Assembly: GCA_022113835.1 (NCBI GenBank)
Contig: JAILWY010000024.1
Location: 2,670,501-2,734,500, forward strand
From: Atopsyche davidsoni
Taxonomy: Eukaryota; Arthropoda; Insecta; Trichoptera; Hydrobiosidae
Length of the DNA: 64,000 nt
Reading direction: 5' to 3'
The translations under genes and the position numbers were made by a program. Position 1 is the stretch's first letter, and the number at the start of each line of letters is the position of its first letter. The notes under the pieces were generated by a model. It saw only the letters and a program-made list of their open reading frames with translations, was not told the origin of the DNA and searched no databases. Positions 45,725 to 57,779 of the stretch are shown here, one piece after another.

Positions 45725-48155
45725 GCAATAAATGTATAGAGTTGCCGCACTGGAAATACCTGCATGCGCAGCTGTCCCACTGCCGGTAAACAAAGCAGCT
45801 ATATTTAGCTAAAGCACGGGCCGCGGCATGCACTTCCTCAACAATAGCAGCTAAACTAATAATTTGCGGCCCGAGGGCACGCCACCCCTGCGGCTATTTT
45901 TTTCGGCATTGCGGCGACCAACGACGGTCTGATAAATCCTTCAGCCACGTGTTTTCGTTGCCGACTGGTGGCCGAAATTTCAGAGTTTATTTTTTATGGC
46001 AAACTATGTTTTACCGTCCCACACGCTTTTAGGTACTCACTGTACGGACTCTTAGCATCTGCACGCGCTATTTGCTGGCTGGTCGTCGGCCGCGCCCGAG
46101 GCTTCTTCTTGTGCTTTTTTGACTGAACGGGAATACTCCAAGCTCTGTTGCTTGCTCTAAGTCCTAAGTCCTCTCAACCACGAGAACGAGATTATAAGTA
46201 CATATTATGGGCATAGACAATTTCATTGGGAATCCCGCAGTTAAAGCCAGAACTTAGCTTGATCTGTAAAACTGTACCACTTTTCTAATTAAAATGTATT
46301 TCCGTTATAAATATATTTAACCAAACTTTCTTAGTTATTAAATGTATTTTGTTTTATGAAAAAATAATAAAAAGTATGTTTTTTTTTATTGAAGTAATAA
46401 AAAAGCATTTATGAATTACTGATTTACTTTGATTGTGTCCGTGTTCATTATTTTCGTCATAAGAACGACACTTTTATTTTAAAGGGTAGTTTCTAAAATG
46501 GGTAAATTGCGTGATATATTATATTTCATTTACACAACTGAAAATTATAACATTAACTAATAATAATCATCGGTTAATATTGGTTTGCATCGTTGATAAG
46601 TTAAATTTTATTAAAAATATTTAATATGTTCTTAAAAAACTAAGAACTGTATTTGCAGTATAATATAATAAAACCTAGAATTTTTATTTAGTATCAAGGT
46701 GTAGGTTAGGTTAAATATTTTAAATTAATTTTATTAAAGAAATTCATTAAAACTATGAATATTAAAGAAAAAAAGCCGCCTTCTTCAAAACACGAGCGTT
46801 CATCGTTAGCCAGAGAAATGCCATCAAATCAACGCATAATTTATATTTTTCACATAATCACCAATCACTCTGACGCGTGGCAAAAGAAAAGTTAACTGAT
46901 GTGAGTAATAAAAGTGAAAAACAGTGGCGTTTTACTACAAAAAAACTCATGTGTGATTTGGACAGTGGCGTGCGAGACTCGAGCCCGGTTAGTACAATAA
47001 ACACAAAATAAAATTATGACTCATAAATAAAGTTTCATTTTTATTTGCTGTCCATTGTTATCATACGTCGATTATTGAATATTCAATGAATCCGTAAGCT
47101 TGTTATGCCAATCTATAAATATATATAAAAAAAGTTGTTTGTCAATTTACAATAGTCGTTAGGGTTATGCTTACAATACGGTATCCTGGCGCAAGTTATG
47201 TGGGTTACATGTGGCTTAGGTGGTATATATATATATATATATAAATATCATAAAAAGTGTCGCCACGACCTTATTTTTTACAATTAATTTCAACGTGTTT
47301 TTTTAATAGTAAAAAATAAAAAATAAATATATTAACCTATAAATATGTTTAATATTTAAACTTCTCTACATTCAAATCACAAAAACTGTATCTAAGAGGA
47401 TTTTTCTCGATTTCCCTTTTGAGCTCCAGTAAATTTTAATTTTAACAATTTCAAAGAAACTGCAATGACTTATTGCTTCCTTCATTTTCAAACCTGAAAC
47501 CCCGTGGTTTGCAAGCGATCGTGCTAGCTACTTAACTACCTGGCGGATGTGAATTTCTTGTTCTCCGCGGTATATGTAAAAGTTCCACGTTATACTTTCA
47601 TGGAAAATATATAATAGAAACGCCGAGCACCGCGCCCGTGTATTTTTAATATTAATATGTATCATTGGCTTTTAGGGTTGGTTCTCCGCCAAAGGTCCAA
47701 CTTGCTGCGGGCTGGGAAATGTCATGAAAATTCGTCGCGGATTTCGCCTCACGTAAAAAAAAAAAAAAAAACATTCGCTTGTCAAAGCTAATGAATAAAT
47801 GATCTTCAGGAGCCTCCCCCGGTATTAACATTTCAAATTAACGACGGAAGTTCACCACCCCGCGCGTGCATGCCTCGGCTGGGGACAATGGAGGCACGCA
47901 GTGTGTTTGAAGGGCTCACAAATAATGTCAAACTCACTGTTTGTTTTATTAACATAGAAAACCTGAACTACTCCTATTCTAGAGTGAAAAACACTCAAAT
48001 TAAAGGGATGACTATCATCTGTAAATGCAGAATACTTGCAAGGGAGATTTGTGAGACGAATGTGGTTAGTTCGTTTTGAGACAGGACCACAGAACAAAGT
48101 CTCTGTTTGTGGTTGATACTTTTTAATAATTTTTTTTGGGTTTTCCAAGACGCCC
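45725..48155. other. Non-coding stretch
   Basis: 45725-46200 is of balanced composition without a recognised gene. 46300-47700 is AT-rich. A motif CTTACAATACGGT near 47171, also found after LINE copy A near 31031, suggests another LINE-tail remnant. 47690-47850 (GAAATGTCATGAAAATTCG, TTGTCAAAGCTAATG, ATAAATGATCTTCAGG) resembles a conserved non-coding element. Confidence 0.4.
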
Positions 48156-48159
48156 GTTT

Positions 48160-49190
48160 TCCGCCCCCTCCCCCCGCTGCGTTTAAAAATAATAAGCGAG
48201 CTTCGGTAATGAGGCTGTTTGCATTCCAGGTGCGCCGCCCCGCTCAGGTGGGCTCGCCAATTCCAATCGCAATAACCCATCGGAGTTTGGCCGATCGCCC
48301 GCCGCGGAGCACGCGATGAGCCGCCTCAGCCGTGGATGACCTTGGGACGCTCCTCGCTCCGGCCTGAGCATGGGCGTACCCGAGAGTCTCCAGACCGCAA
48401 TAGCTCGAGCGGTCGCCCCAAAAACCTAGTCCAGACGGTCGAGCTGCAAGAATAACTCGCCGCAGTGAATGGACGCAGTGTTATTTTCGCTCCGGGCTAA
48501 ATATACGCGTACTGAAAAAAATCTTCGGTCAACTTTGGCGCGAGATTATTTTAATCAAAATTGGGGGTCAATTCAGATCGTGGAAAATTCACACGTTGAG
48601 CAAATTCACAATGATTTAACAGATACTTGTTTTATATAGTGGGAAAGCATTTTACAACTGTGTCTGGCTTTGACACGCCTGGAGTTTGACGTCGGGAAAT
48701 CCGGAAAATCGGGACCGTTATTGGTCTTCAAGCGTGCTGACCGCTAACAAACGCACAGAAAAACAACTCATATATATAATATATCTTCTTTCTGATTGGT
48801 CGAATTTTGTTTGATTGAAGTCACATTTCATCGAGTCGCCCCAGAGAATGCTCACGAGACGTTCAGTTTGGTCTCGGCCGGTTTGTTTTCACTTGGTGAA
48901 AAGGCAGCCAGGTCAGCAAGCGGCCGGCAGCGCGAGGGGGTGTCGCGGGGCGCCGGCGGAGTGCGATCGATGGGCCGGTCAGTCGGTCGGTCGCGGCCCG
49001 ACGCCGTCCTCTCCAAGGCCATATTGATTCGGTCTATGTTTTGCATACACCGGCCGAGCCCACAATATGCGACACGAGCACACTAACCCATCCCGCCAGC
49101 CTGGAAACCCGCCAAGGGTGCGCTCCCTCGGCTGACCGGAGCCTCATTGGGCGGTCAAAACAGCGGCGTTCAATTTTACCGAAACATTTC
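48160..49190 (+). promoter_or_regulatory. CpG-rich island with promoter-like signals
   Basis: Two GC-rich parts (48160-48520 and 48800-49190) stand out from AT-rich flanks. The second holds an ATTGG (inverted CCAAT) motif at 48796, an arthropod-initiator-like TCAGTT at 48862 followed by TTGGTCTCGGCCGG, a possible splice donor CCAG|GTCAGC near 48911, and another ATTGGGCGG near 49148. It could be the promoter and non-coding first exon of a gene running right or, on the other strand, left. No coding exon is linked to it here. Confidence 0.35.
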
Positions 49191-51284
49191 AAATTCTAGC
49201 ATTTGTCAATATTATCGGTTGAATTTTTGATGTGATAAATATATAGTGAATAAATTTTTTTTTTTTTTTAAATTGCTTTATATTTTAAGCTTCGGTCACC
49301 TTCAGGGGTTTTGTACACGTTTATGTGAATATCGTTAGTTTGTTTTGGAGGGTGGTTCGGACGGGCCGAAGTCTCGCATAGCTTTGCAATATGCGGAGCG
49401 CGGTGGAGGCCCCACTTTGCGGGACGCTCTAATAAATTAACTTACTAAGATATTCTAATTTATTCACAAAAAAACGGCCGGAGAGCTCGGGGGAGGGGTG
49501 GCGACTGCCCGGGGGTTGTGGGCGACCCGCTGGCATGCAAGCCACCAAGCCACCAAGCCACCCACCCCGCGGGCCTGGGGACGCTCAATCACCACCGTGG
49601 TGTACCGATACTCATATTTATTATATTGTCATCAAATTAATTAAAGATACTTGTAAAAACGTTTTCTAAGCTTTGACTTAACGCTGTTGTAGTTGCGTTA
49701 TATCTCACATTTTCTTGATAATGTAAATTGTAATTTTAATACTATGCAATGTTGAAGTATCGAGTAAAAAAAAACTTCTGTAAAAGAAGTCGATGAAAAA
49801 AATATATATCCATTTTTTAAACACTTTATACCATATTGATTGTTATATCAGTACAGTTCTTCAATTGACAAATATTTTCAGTTATTCCTATTTTATTTAA
49901 ATTAAAAAAAATTATTGACTTTTATATATATATATATCTTGAACGCCCCTCACACTCTCGTGGTAATAACGGGACGCATTTACCGAGTGGTCACCCCAAC
50001 CGCTTACCAGGTTCTTAAAGTGACCATTTAACCTCGTTTCTTATGACAATTAAAAAAAAACGCTTGCATTTTTTTTAATACATTCTAAATTATTCATCAA
50101 GTGAATTATGTATCATTAAAAGAAGTATCCAATGGAAAAAGAACCGAAGAAAATTATTATAACCTGACGAAATAGCTTTAAATCAAACTTTCCCCGTCAC
50201 ACTGAAAAAAGACATCAATTTCAACAGCTATTAAATAAAACAAGACATTTTTTTCATTTAATTATTATTTTGAGTACTTACACAAATGTACAAATTTACA
50301 CATCTACAAATACATATCTAGATAATATATAATGAACAGTACGATTTAAGTACAAAAAACGGTATAAAAATATATAATTTATCATAATAAATGCATTAAG
50401 CGATATGTTTATATGAAAATGGAATGATATACAATCAATAATATAATAAAATACATATATATATATATAAACCAATATGGGTATTTGTATAAATAATTTG
50501 TACTGATAAAGGAAACATCAATACGTTTAGATATATTTGCTTGGAAATATATATTAGACTTAGGTCTAGTTACACAGATTTAGAACCACTGGATATTGGT
50601 AAGCTCCAAATAAAAAAAGTGTATTCATAGGTTTTGGCGTTTTTTTTATATTTCAGGCCTCGGTTTGTTATTTCAGTAAAAACATCTTTTTTTTTTTTTA
50701 CAATAACAACGATATTCCACATAAAATAATAGAGAGATTAAGAGCTTATGGAAATTTATGATGGTGAGATTAAGAGGCCGGCGCTTTTAGATAAGTAGAG
50801 TTGAGGGTTTTCAACCCTCCGGGTGTGTTTGATCCTTTTATACATTTGTAAGGCTCACACTAACTCCGCTTAACTTCCAGACCGCAATGATAGACCTTAA
50901 AAAGACACTTCATGGACTAGAAGTCCATGAGTGCCAATCTCAACTGTGACACTTCTTATCATGGTGTTGGAAAAATTACACAAAACCCATAAAAATATAT
51001 GGTTATTTAAATGTTAAGAGGCAAGTTGCTGTTAAGTACTTGTTTAAGATAGAGTACCGAGTTCTGACCTCTTAATAATGAAAACATACCATTTTTTCAA
51101 CCAGCGTTTCTATGTAACTGGATTATGCTCTTCAATTCTGTCAACCGAATCTTTAGTAACTGTATGTAACAATAATATATTATATGGCAACTGAGAAGTT
51201 TTAACAATAAAATAATTAAAAAAAAACAAAATAAAATTATTAATATATCAATTCTTACTGAGCCAATGCAGTATTAAATAATAT
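49191..51284. other. Region downstream of MCCC1
   Basis: 49340-49610 is GC-rich with repeated CCAAGCCAC. The remainder is AT-rich, with a TATATA run at 49925 and another at 50456. On the minus strand an AATAAA overlaps the MCCC1 stop codon at 51284-51289. The true 3' UTR end cannot be fixed. No other gene is seen. Confidence 0.4.
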
Positions 51285-54200
51285 TTATTCTGCTTTGTCC
51301 AGTTTCTTGAACTTGACCATCTCAAAATTCTTGGCCACACTGTCTCCGGTATTATATTTAGCGACTTCTTCGACCTCGGCGTCTCGAGCGGCCTTGACGA
51401 GGTACTCCATCTTCATGGCGATGACCACAAACAAGGGGTCTCCTTTCTTCACCTATGATAATAGAAGAAGACCAAAAAATTAGTTGCACGTGATTTATTA
51501 TTGATATTGCTAATAATTCACAAGACCTAGATTTTCAAAATGTTTAATGGATTTCAATTCATATCTAGAAGATTTCGAGATTAGATGATAAATGTTGATC
51601 ATTGAGATACCAACCTGGTCTCCAGGCTTCACGAACACCTTGTCCAAGACTCCGGGCATGGGAGAGCGACCAGAGTTCAAGTCCATGGGGTTCCCACTGT
51701 CTTTGCCAAGCTTAGCGAGGTACTTGGGCTTCTCCTTTTCCAGTGTTATCTTGCCTTGCTGGAAAAAAAAATATTATTTAAGTAAAATTTTATTTTGAAC
51801 ACCTTCGGACTTTCTCAATGATAGATTTATTAAGCAAAGAAGTACCTTATTAAACAAATAGAGGTTATCATCGGTAAAGACAATGTTGCATCTACTTTGT
51901 TCATCATTGATGGTGGAATGGAGGGTCAGTTGGTTGTTGTTCCTCGTCAGGGTTCCAGTGACATTAAATTTGCTTCCATTTGAGGTTTCAACTTCAAACG
52001 TACCAGGCTTGCGCTCGTAGGTTACTTTGGCCGAAATGTCTAAAAAATATTAAATAATAATTTTTGCACAAGCCGCAAGAAAGATGAAGAAACTTCTGGA
52101 AGCATTCAACTAGGATCCCGCATCAAAAACTTTGAGTATGATCAATATTGCCTGAATTATCTTTTCGCAAGGTCAACATTTATCACGCGGATAAGCTTTG
52201 AATCACTCTCTCTTTCTTTCTTTGTTTATTACCTTTTCCTTCAAACTTAAAGTTGAAATCCCTAATGAGCTGATGGTTTAATCTCCATCCGATGGGAGGA
52301 ATGTTGATGCCCACATCCATTATATTCTTTTCTGTCTCAAATTGATCATTGAGAACCTATAAACAACAGCAAAAAAACATGAGTCAAAATATTTACCTAA
52401 TCTATCAAACACACCATATAACGTGCACAGAACTTTGTGGGATTTAAATAGGTGAATATTTATTTATATCGATCTGCCTCACGGTTGCTAGAGCCGCTTG
52501 CACGATTTCCCTGTCGTGGATGACCATGTCTGGGAACAGCTGGGCCTCGTGGTCCTTGATGAAGGAAGTGTGGACATCGCCCTTCTGGAAGGCCTCGTGC
52601 CGGCACAGCTCCAACAAAAAATTCACATTCGTCTCCAGCCCCACAATCTGAAATCAGAACGGTGTACAATTAAGATGCAATCAGCTGCAGTAGGCTATAT
52701 CTGGTATTGGTTTTAGATGATGCGAAAATATTATCGAGAATACCTGATAGTCTGCCAGTTTATCCTTCATGACTGCCAGTGCCTCGTTTCGGTCTCCAGC
52801 CCATGTCACTAGCTTGGCGATCATAGGGTCGTAATGCACTGACACCTCATCTCCCTGACGGACACCCGTCTCCACCCTGACAGTGGTGCTTGCGGCCGGG
52901 GGCATCAGATGCAGTAGGGGACCAGCCCCCGGGAGGAATCCCCCGCGAGGGTCTTCAGCGTATATACGAGACTCGAAGGCATGTCCGTTCATTCGGATCT
53001 CGTGCTGCAGTCGCGGGAGAGGCTCGCCTGACGCTACCTTCAGCTGCCATTCTACAAGATCAGTACCTGGGAAAATAAATTATAAATGATATTGACAATG
53101 TAATTATTTGTAATTTTTCATTTGCTTTGAGATATGTTAGCTAATGCTGACACAAATCACAGCCGTGTCAGCCAACTCTAGTGATGCATCATGACAAGTA
53201 ATATGCACACCATTTTTGTTTCCAGATGCTCTCCCTCCTCACCTGTGATCATCTCGGTGATGGGGTGCTCCACCTGCAGGCGAGTGTTCATCTCCATGAA
53301 GTGGAAGGCGTGCGTGCCTCGGTCCAGGATGAATTCCACCGTGCCCGCCCCCACGTAGCCCACGGCCTGCGCCGCTCGCACTGCAGCCGACCCGATTGCA
53401 TTGCGAGTTTCGCTCGACAACCCTGGCTGCAGAAGATAACCAAATGGAATATTGCTTTTTTGCTGTATTCTGCTGGATAAGTAAATTTTACTTATCCAGA
53501 ATTTTACATCTATGAGCTTTTATTATTTTTTTACTTATCATTACTAATACATAGTATAACTCACAGCCGGTGCTTCTTCAATGATCTTCTGGTGTCTCCT
53601 CTGAACTGAGCAGTCTCTTTCAAACAAATGGACAGCATTCCCGTGCATGTCTGCAAATACCTGCAATATTAATTTAATTCAGTTCGAGTTGGCGATACAT
53701 AATATATAATAATAAATACATTTAACATAGAAAGAAAAATAATAAAAAATTATAGGCGCGCAAAGGTTTTACAATAAAAATAAAAGTGTCAATATTGTCA
53801 GGCGGGCTTACCTGAACTTCGACGTGCCTGGGGTCAGTGACGTACTGCTCCAGGAGGACGTTGTCGTCTCCGAAGGCTTTTAGCGACTCTCTCTTGGCAG
53901 AATCAAGTGCTGTGAGGAAATCCCCCTCCGTCTCCGCAATTCTCATACCCTGCATGTTAAATCGTTTTTTCACATTTAATATTTTAAGTACTGGGACAAA
54001 AAAAAAAAAAAGCAGGCTAGCATCTCTGTTTGAAGATGTCAACCTAGCGTGTTGGCAAAAACTTAACTTTTGTTTTAAGCTTTTAGATAAAGCAAATCAA
54101 AGCATCTTATGTATGGAGTCATTACCTTGCCGCCACCTCCTCGGATGGCTTTGATCATGAGCGGGAAGCCGATGCGCTTGGCTTCAGTCTGCAATTTCTC

Positions 54201-56316
54201 GATGCTCTGATCCTCCCCGTGGTATCCCTGGATGATGGGGACACCCGCCGCGGACATGATGACCTTGGACGTACTGAAAAATACAGTTGAAGCAGACCCC
54301 AAAACTAAATATGTAAGTCAAGTTACTTATGTATTCAGTAGTTTCGCCATCTTTCTAGGTCTTCAGCAGCATAGGTATCAGCATTATTGATTAGGATTCT
54401 AGTATTAGTTTATCACCTCTTGATTCCCATGTCTCTGATGGCAGAGGAAGGGGGCCCCACGAATATGACACCTTCCTTCTTGCAGGTTTCGGCAAACTCC
54501 AGGTTTTCGGAGAGGAAGCCGTAGCCCGGGTGGACAGCGTGACTCCCCGAGCGCTTGGCAACCTCCATGATCTTGTCTGCACATAAGTAGCTTTGCTGGG
54601 AAGGTGCCGGCCCTATGTGGTATGCCTCGTCTGCCTACAAACAAATAAATATACTATTAATGGATGACCTGGTCATTTTAAGAATAAACTGTGTATGTCA
54701 CAGACTCATTTTCTCAATTATAGGTAATGCATCGGTTAGTTTAGATTCTTGGATGTTAAAATGCCGTTTCGAATAGTACTTGCTAGGTATTGATTTACTC
54801 CATCAATTATTTTATTCTAATATATTGAGTTTGGCTAGTCTTTATGAATGCATAGATTTAAACAAGTGTATTTATAAATATATTTACCATCTGGACGTGC
54901 ATGGAGTTCTTGTCCACATCTGAGTAAACGGCTACCGTCTGGATGCCCATCCGCCGCGCCGTTTTCATGACGCGGCAGGCGATCTCTCCTCGATTGGCAA
55001 TGAGCACCTTTCCGATCGGCCTGATCTGCACATTGCTGTTGATCTGCCTCGCTTCCACCGCTTGGCTTCTCCGCCGGACTCCATTGTAAAAGCTCTCTCG
55101 ACCCACCAAGGAACTGAAATGTAATTATACTATTTTTCTACTAATATTAAGTTTTGAATCAATACTCCTCGTTCTCACTTAGTCTAAGTTTGGGTGTCTT
55201 GCAAAGATAAAAAACATGTTATACATAAAAGACTTTTGGTAATCAGAATTGATGCTCTGTTATATTCTGATAAAAAATCTGCAATTAAAATCAAATTATT
55301 CAAATTACTAAACTGATAACAGTAACAGTTTCGTCAATTACATTTAGCTAATTAGCTAAATTAATGCGATCTTTGTGGCTTATTTAATGGCCTAAACTCG
55401 GATGTAAGTATTATATAAAGTTGAATATTTGTACTGTGCATTACAGTTATTTTTAATATTCTTGGTGAATGTCACCAAGTCAATATTATGTCAAGAAAAG
55501 CGTATGCTCTATCCATTAGTGTCTTAGTAAAGTTGTGTGCCGTGTTCAAAGTAAACACCAATTTTTATCAAGTACAATCAAGGTCAATTAAATTTGAATT
55601 GATTATTCAAAACGTCCTAATACTTTATACCAACATACTTACATTTGTAATGGGTAAAAATAAACTAGTTTTTAGTAGTCATTTTATTTATTTTCGTTTA
55701 ACAAAGGATTTTCATCAAAACTTGAACCGCAGTTATTGACACCGTATAAGTCTTTATTTTACAATCTTTCCAATGAGCTTGGACTGTGAAATCGTGGACG
55801 CTCAATTGTCTCCAATCTAAATAGCTAATAATGGACCATTTGTAAGAGTTTAACTATTCAGGCACACATGCATGTTTTTGATATTCACGTTCAATTGAAA
55901 TGAATCTGTTTATTAAAAACGGCCACATTAGTTTATAAATTATGTCTGTTTAAAATTTTATTATTGTATTAAAGATTTATAATAATACAACAAAATTTTG
56001 CTGGGATCTTCTGCGTTACTATATATATAGAGTCTAATTCATACATCGTGAATTTATCTCAGGAAAAATATGCAAGTAGCAATTTGAGTTGTGTTAAACT
56101 AAATATGTATATATAATAAAATTATCTAATTTTAATTGCATTAAAAAGTAGCTTTACTAAACGAATAATATAAAATATGAACTCGGTGGCATAAAACATA
56201 CTTTTTCACATTGCACCAATGCCTGCGCATTTTAATATTATTTTGTGTATTTATATCTAATACAAAAACATGACTTACCGTTTACCCACCAGGCCAAAGA
56301 TCGTTAGGTATGTCAT
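51285..56316 (-). CDS. MCCC1: Methylcrotonoyl-CoA carboxylase subunit alpha, 13 exons
   Basis: Biotin-carrying subunit of the mitochondrial enzyme that carboxylates 3-methylcrotonyl-CoA in leucine breakdown. Coding exons, high to low: 56316-56279, 55113-54888, 54634-54417, 54273-54126, 53949-53812, 53660-53565, 53426-53243, 53066-52744, 52647-52483, 52356-52233, 52039-51846, 51758-51615, 51452-51285. All introns are GT-AG, 87-253 bases except the first (1,165). Joined they give 721 residues without a break; the human protein has about 725. Residues 1-45 are Arg-rich and acid-poor, fitting a mitochondrial presequence. Biotin carboxylase follows: IANRGEIA (51-58), [10 protein letters not shown], the ATP-grasp loop RGGGGK ending at 210 and [11 protein letters not shown] (333-343). 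A middle linking domain and a C-terminal biotinyl domain end it, with biotin Lys680 in IAMKMEY. That separates it from acetyl-CoA and pyruvate carboxylases; close matches such as DMGIKSTSK favour MCCC1 over PCCA. The start ATG is in a 12-codon exon after a probable 5'-UTR acceptor at 56336. Confidence 0.95.
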
Positions 56317-56559
56317 TTTAAATATATTATTTAACCTGCAATAATAAAAATAACATTTAAAACACACCATCCAGCATTGCATATTTCACACACGTAAACA
56401 TGTCACATGATGTCAAAAAAAAAACAACCAAAAGAAACTTGAGAGCGACATGAACACATTTTGAGGTTATACTTCAAAACTCAATTACACATTAACAGCA
56501 GCGTTTAAAGATTGTTTTTTTTTATTATTAAAATTAAAATGTATAACCTATATTGTCTA

Positions 56560-56700
56560 TTTCACAAAGCACAGCACATGATGCCGCTAATCGGAGGCAC
56601 TTTGGTGATTCCTGGACGGAGATATTGTCTTGCCGGCTTTATCGCTGTGTACGTTTGATAAAGACGACAACAGGCGCGGACTCTCTGATAATAAATGATT
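56560..56700 (-). promoter_or_regulatory. Possible MCCC1 promoter or 5'-UTR exon
   Basis: A GC-richer patch lies 250-380 bases upstream of the MCCC1 start exon, in an AT-rich setting. A splice acceptor (TTGCAG|GTTAAA, exon from 56335) just before the start codon suggests a separate upstream non-coding exon, and this patch is the nearest candidate. No TATA or initiator is certain. Confidence 0.3.
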
Positions 56701-57482
56701 ATTCAAATTAATCGGAAACTTGTTGATTCGATAGCACGTAATATTTTTGAAGTATTCTCATTTTTTTATTTTTGGCGTTTTGACAACACCGTAAGTTGGC
56801 ATCTTCATGCAGAGAAATTGCGAAAATAGTAGCGTCTAAAAATTTCATATTGGAACATCCACAACCCATGTAATTGATTTCATAATATTTTGACAATATG
56901 CGTATTCATAATATATTTATTTCTTCGTTAAAAAATAAATATTTCTTCTCTTTTTCAGTGTGTTCAATATTGGCTGTAATTTTTTTTTTCCATAGGTGTT
57001 CTTATCTTTTTTAGATAATAGATGTACTACTATTATTCTTATCAGAGATTGATAATTAGTAAAAAAAATAAGATAACCAATATGCACCAATGTTTGAATA
57101 TTTATTTATGTTAAGTAATACAGGATATATTTTTTTACCAATTCGGCTCTGCAATACAACTTTTCGACCCCGTGTGGGTCACTCACTTTCATACACATAA
57201 ATTCCTATTCAATAATAAAACGAATAAGCAATACCACAAAATTGCTTTATTTTGTAAATTGTATCGAATAAAACTATCTTTAAAAAAAATTAAAACATCA
57301 TTTTTGATATTGTTTGAAAAACTTGCTTATATTGCATCAAATAATTAATATTTATATCATGTGTTTTATTCGCCTAGAAAAAAATTATAAGCATGCCAAT
57401 TTGACAAATTATCAAAATTATTTTTCGATCATTAATGAATATTGAGATTTCAAGGTTTATAATGAATTTAAATTGTATATGG
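56701..57482. other. AT-rich non-coding stretch
   Basis: No gene or clear repeat is seen between the MCCC1 5' end and the MITE. Confidence 0.45.
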
Positions 57483-57779
57483 CAGGGGTGGGCAAGCTTT
57501 TCATCACTGTGGGCGACCTGTTTTTTTTAAATTATAGGCGGCGGTCTACAAACATCGCTAGTGATCATAAGAAAAGTAATGACTTAAAACCAAAAATAAG
57601 TTTAAATTTAAAATAAACACAAGTTATACTTTTATACATATTCAATATAAAGTTATTTTAATTAGTGAAAATAATTATTTCTTCTCATAAAGTGAAGGGG
57701 CAGGCATCAGAGATGTGCACATATCAGACAGGCGAGCGACTAGGAATAGTTTCGCGGTCGACGCTTTGGCTACCCCTGG
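57483..57779. mobile_element. hAT-type MITE, copy 3
   Basis: Ends CAGGGGTGGGCAAGC (57483) and GCTTTGGCTACCCCTG (57779) are inverted repeats. It is the same family as the copy at 13254, in opposite orientation. The shared part includes CATCAGAGATGTGC-CATATCAGA and GCGACTAGGAATAGTT. Flanking GTATATGG and GCATATAGG may be a worn target duplication. Confidence 0.85.

Noticed and set aside
52444..52647. Alternative end of MCCC1 within exon 9
   Set aside because: The frame runs 14 codons past the splice donor to a stop, but the downstream exons continue the conserved protein, so this is intron sequence.
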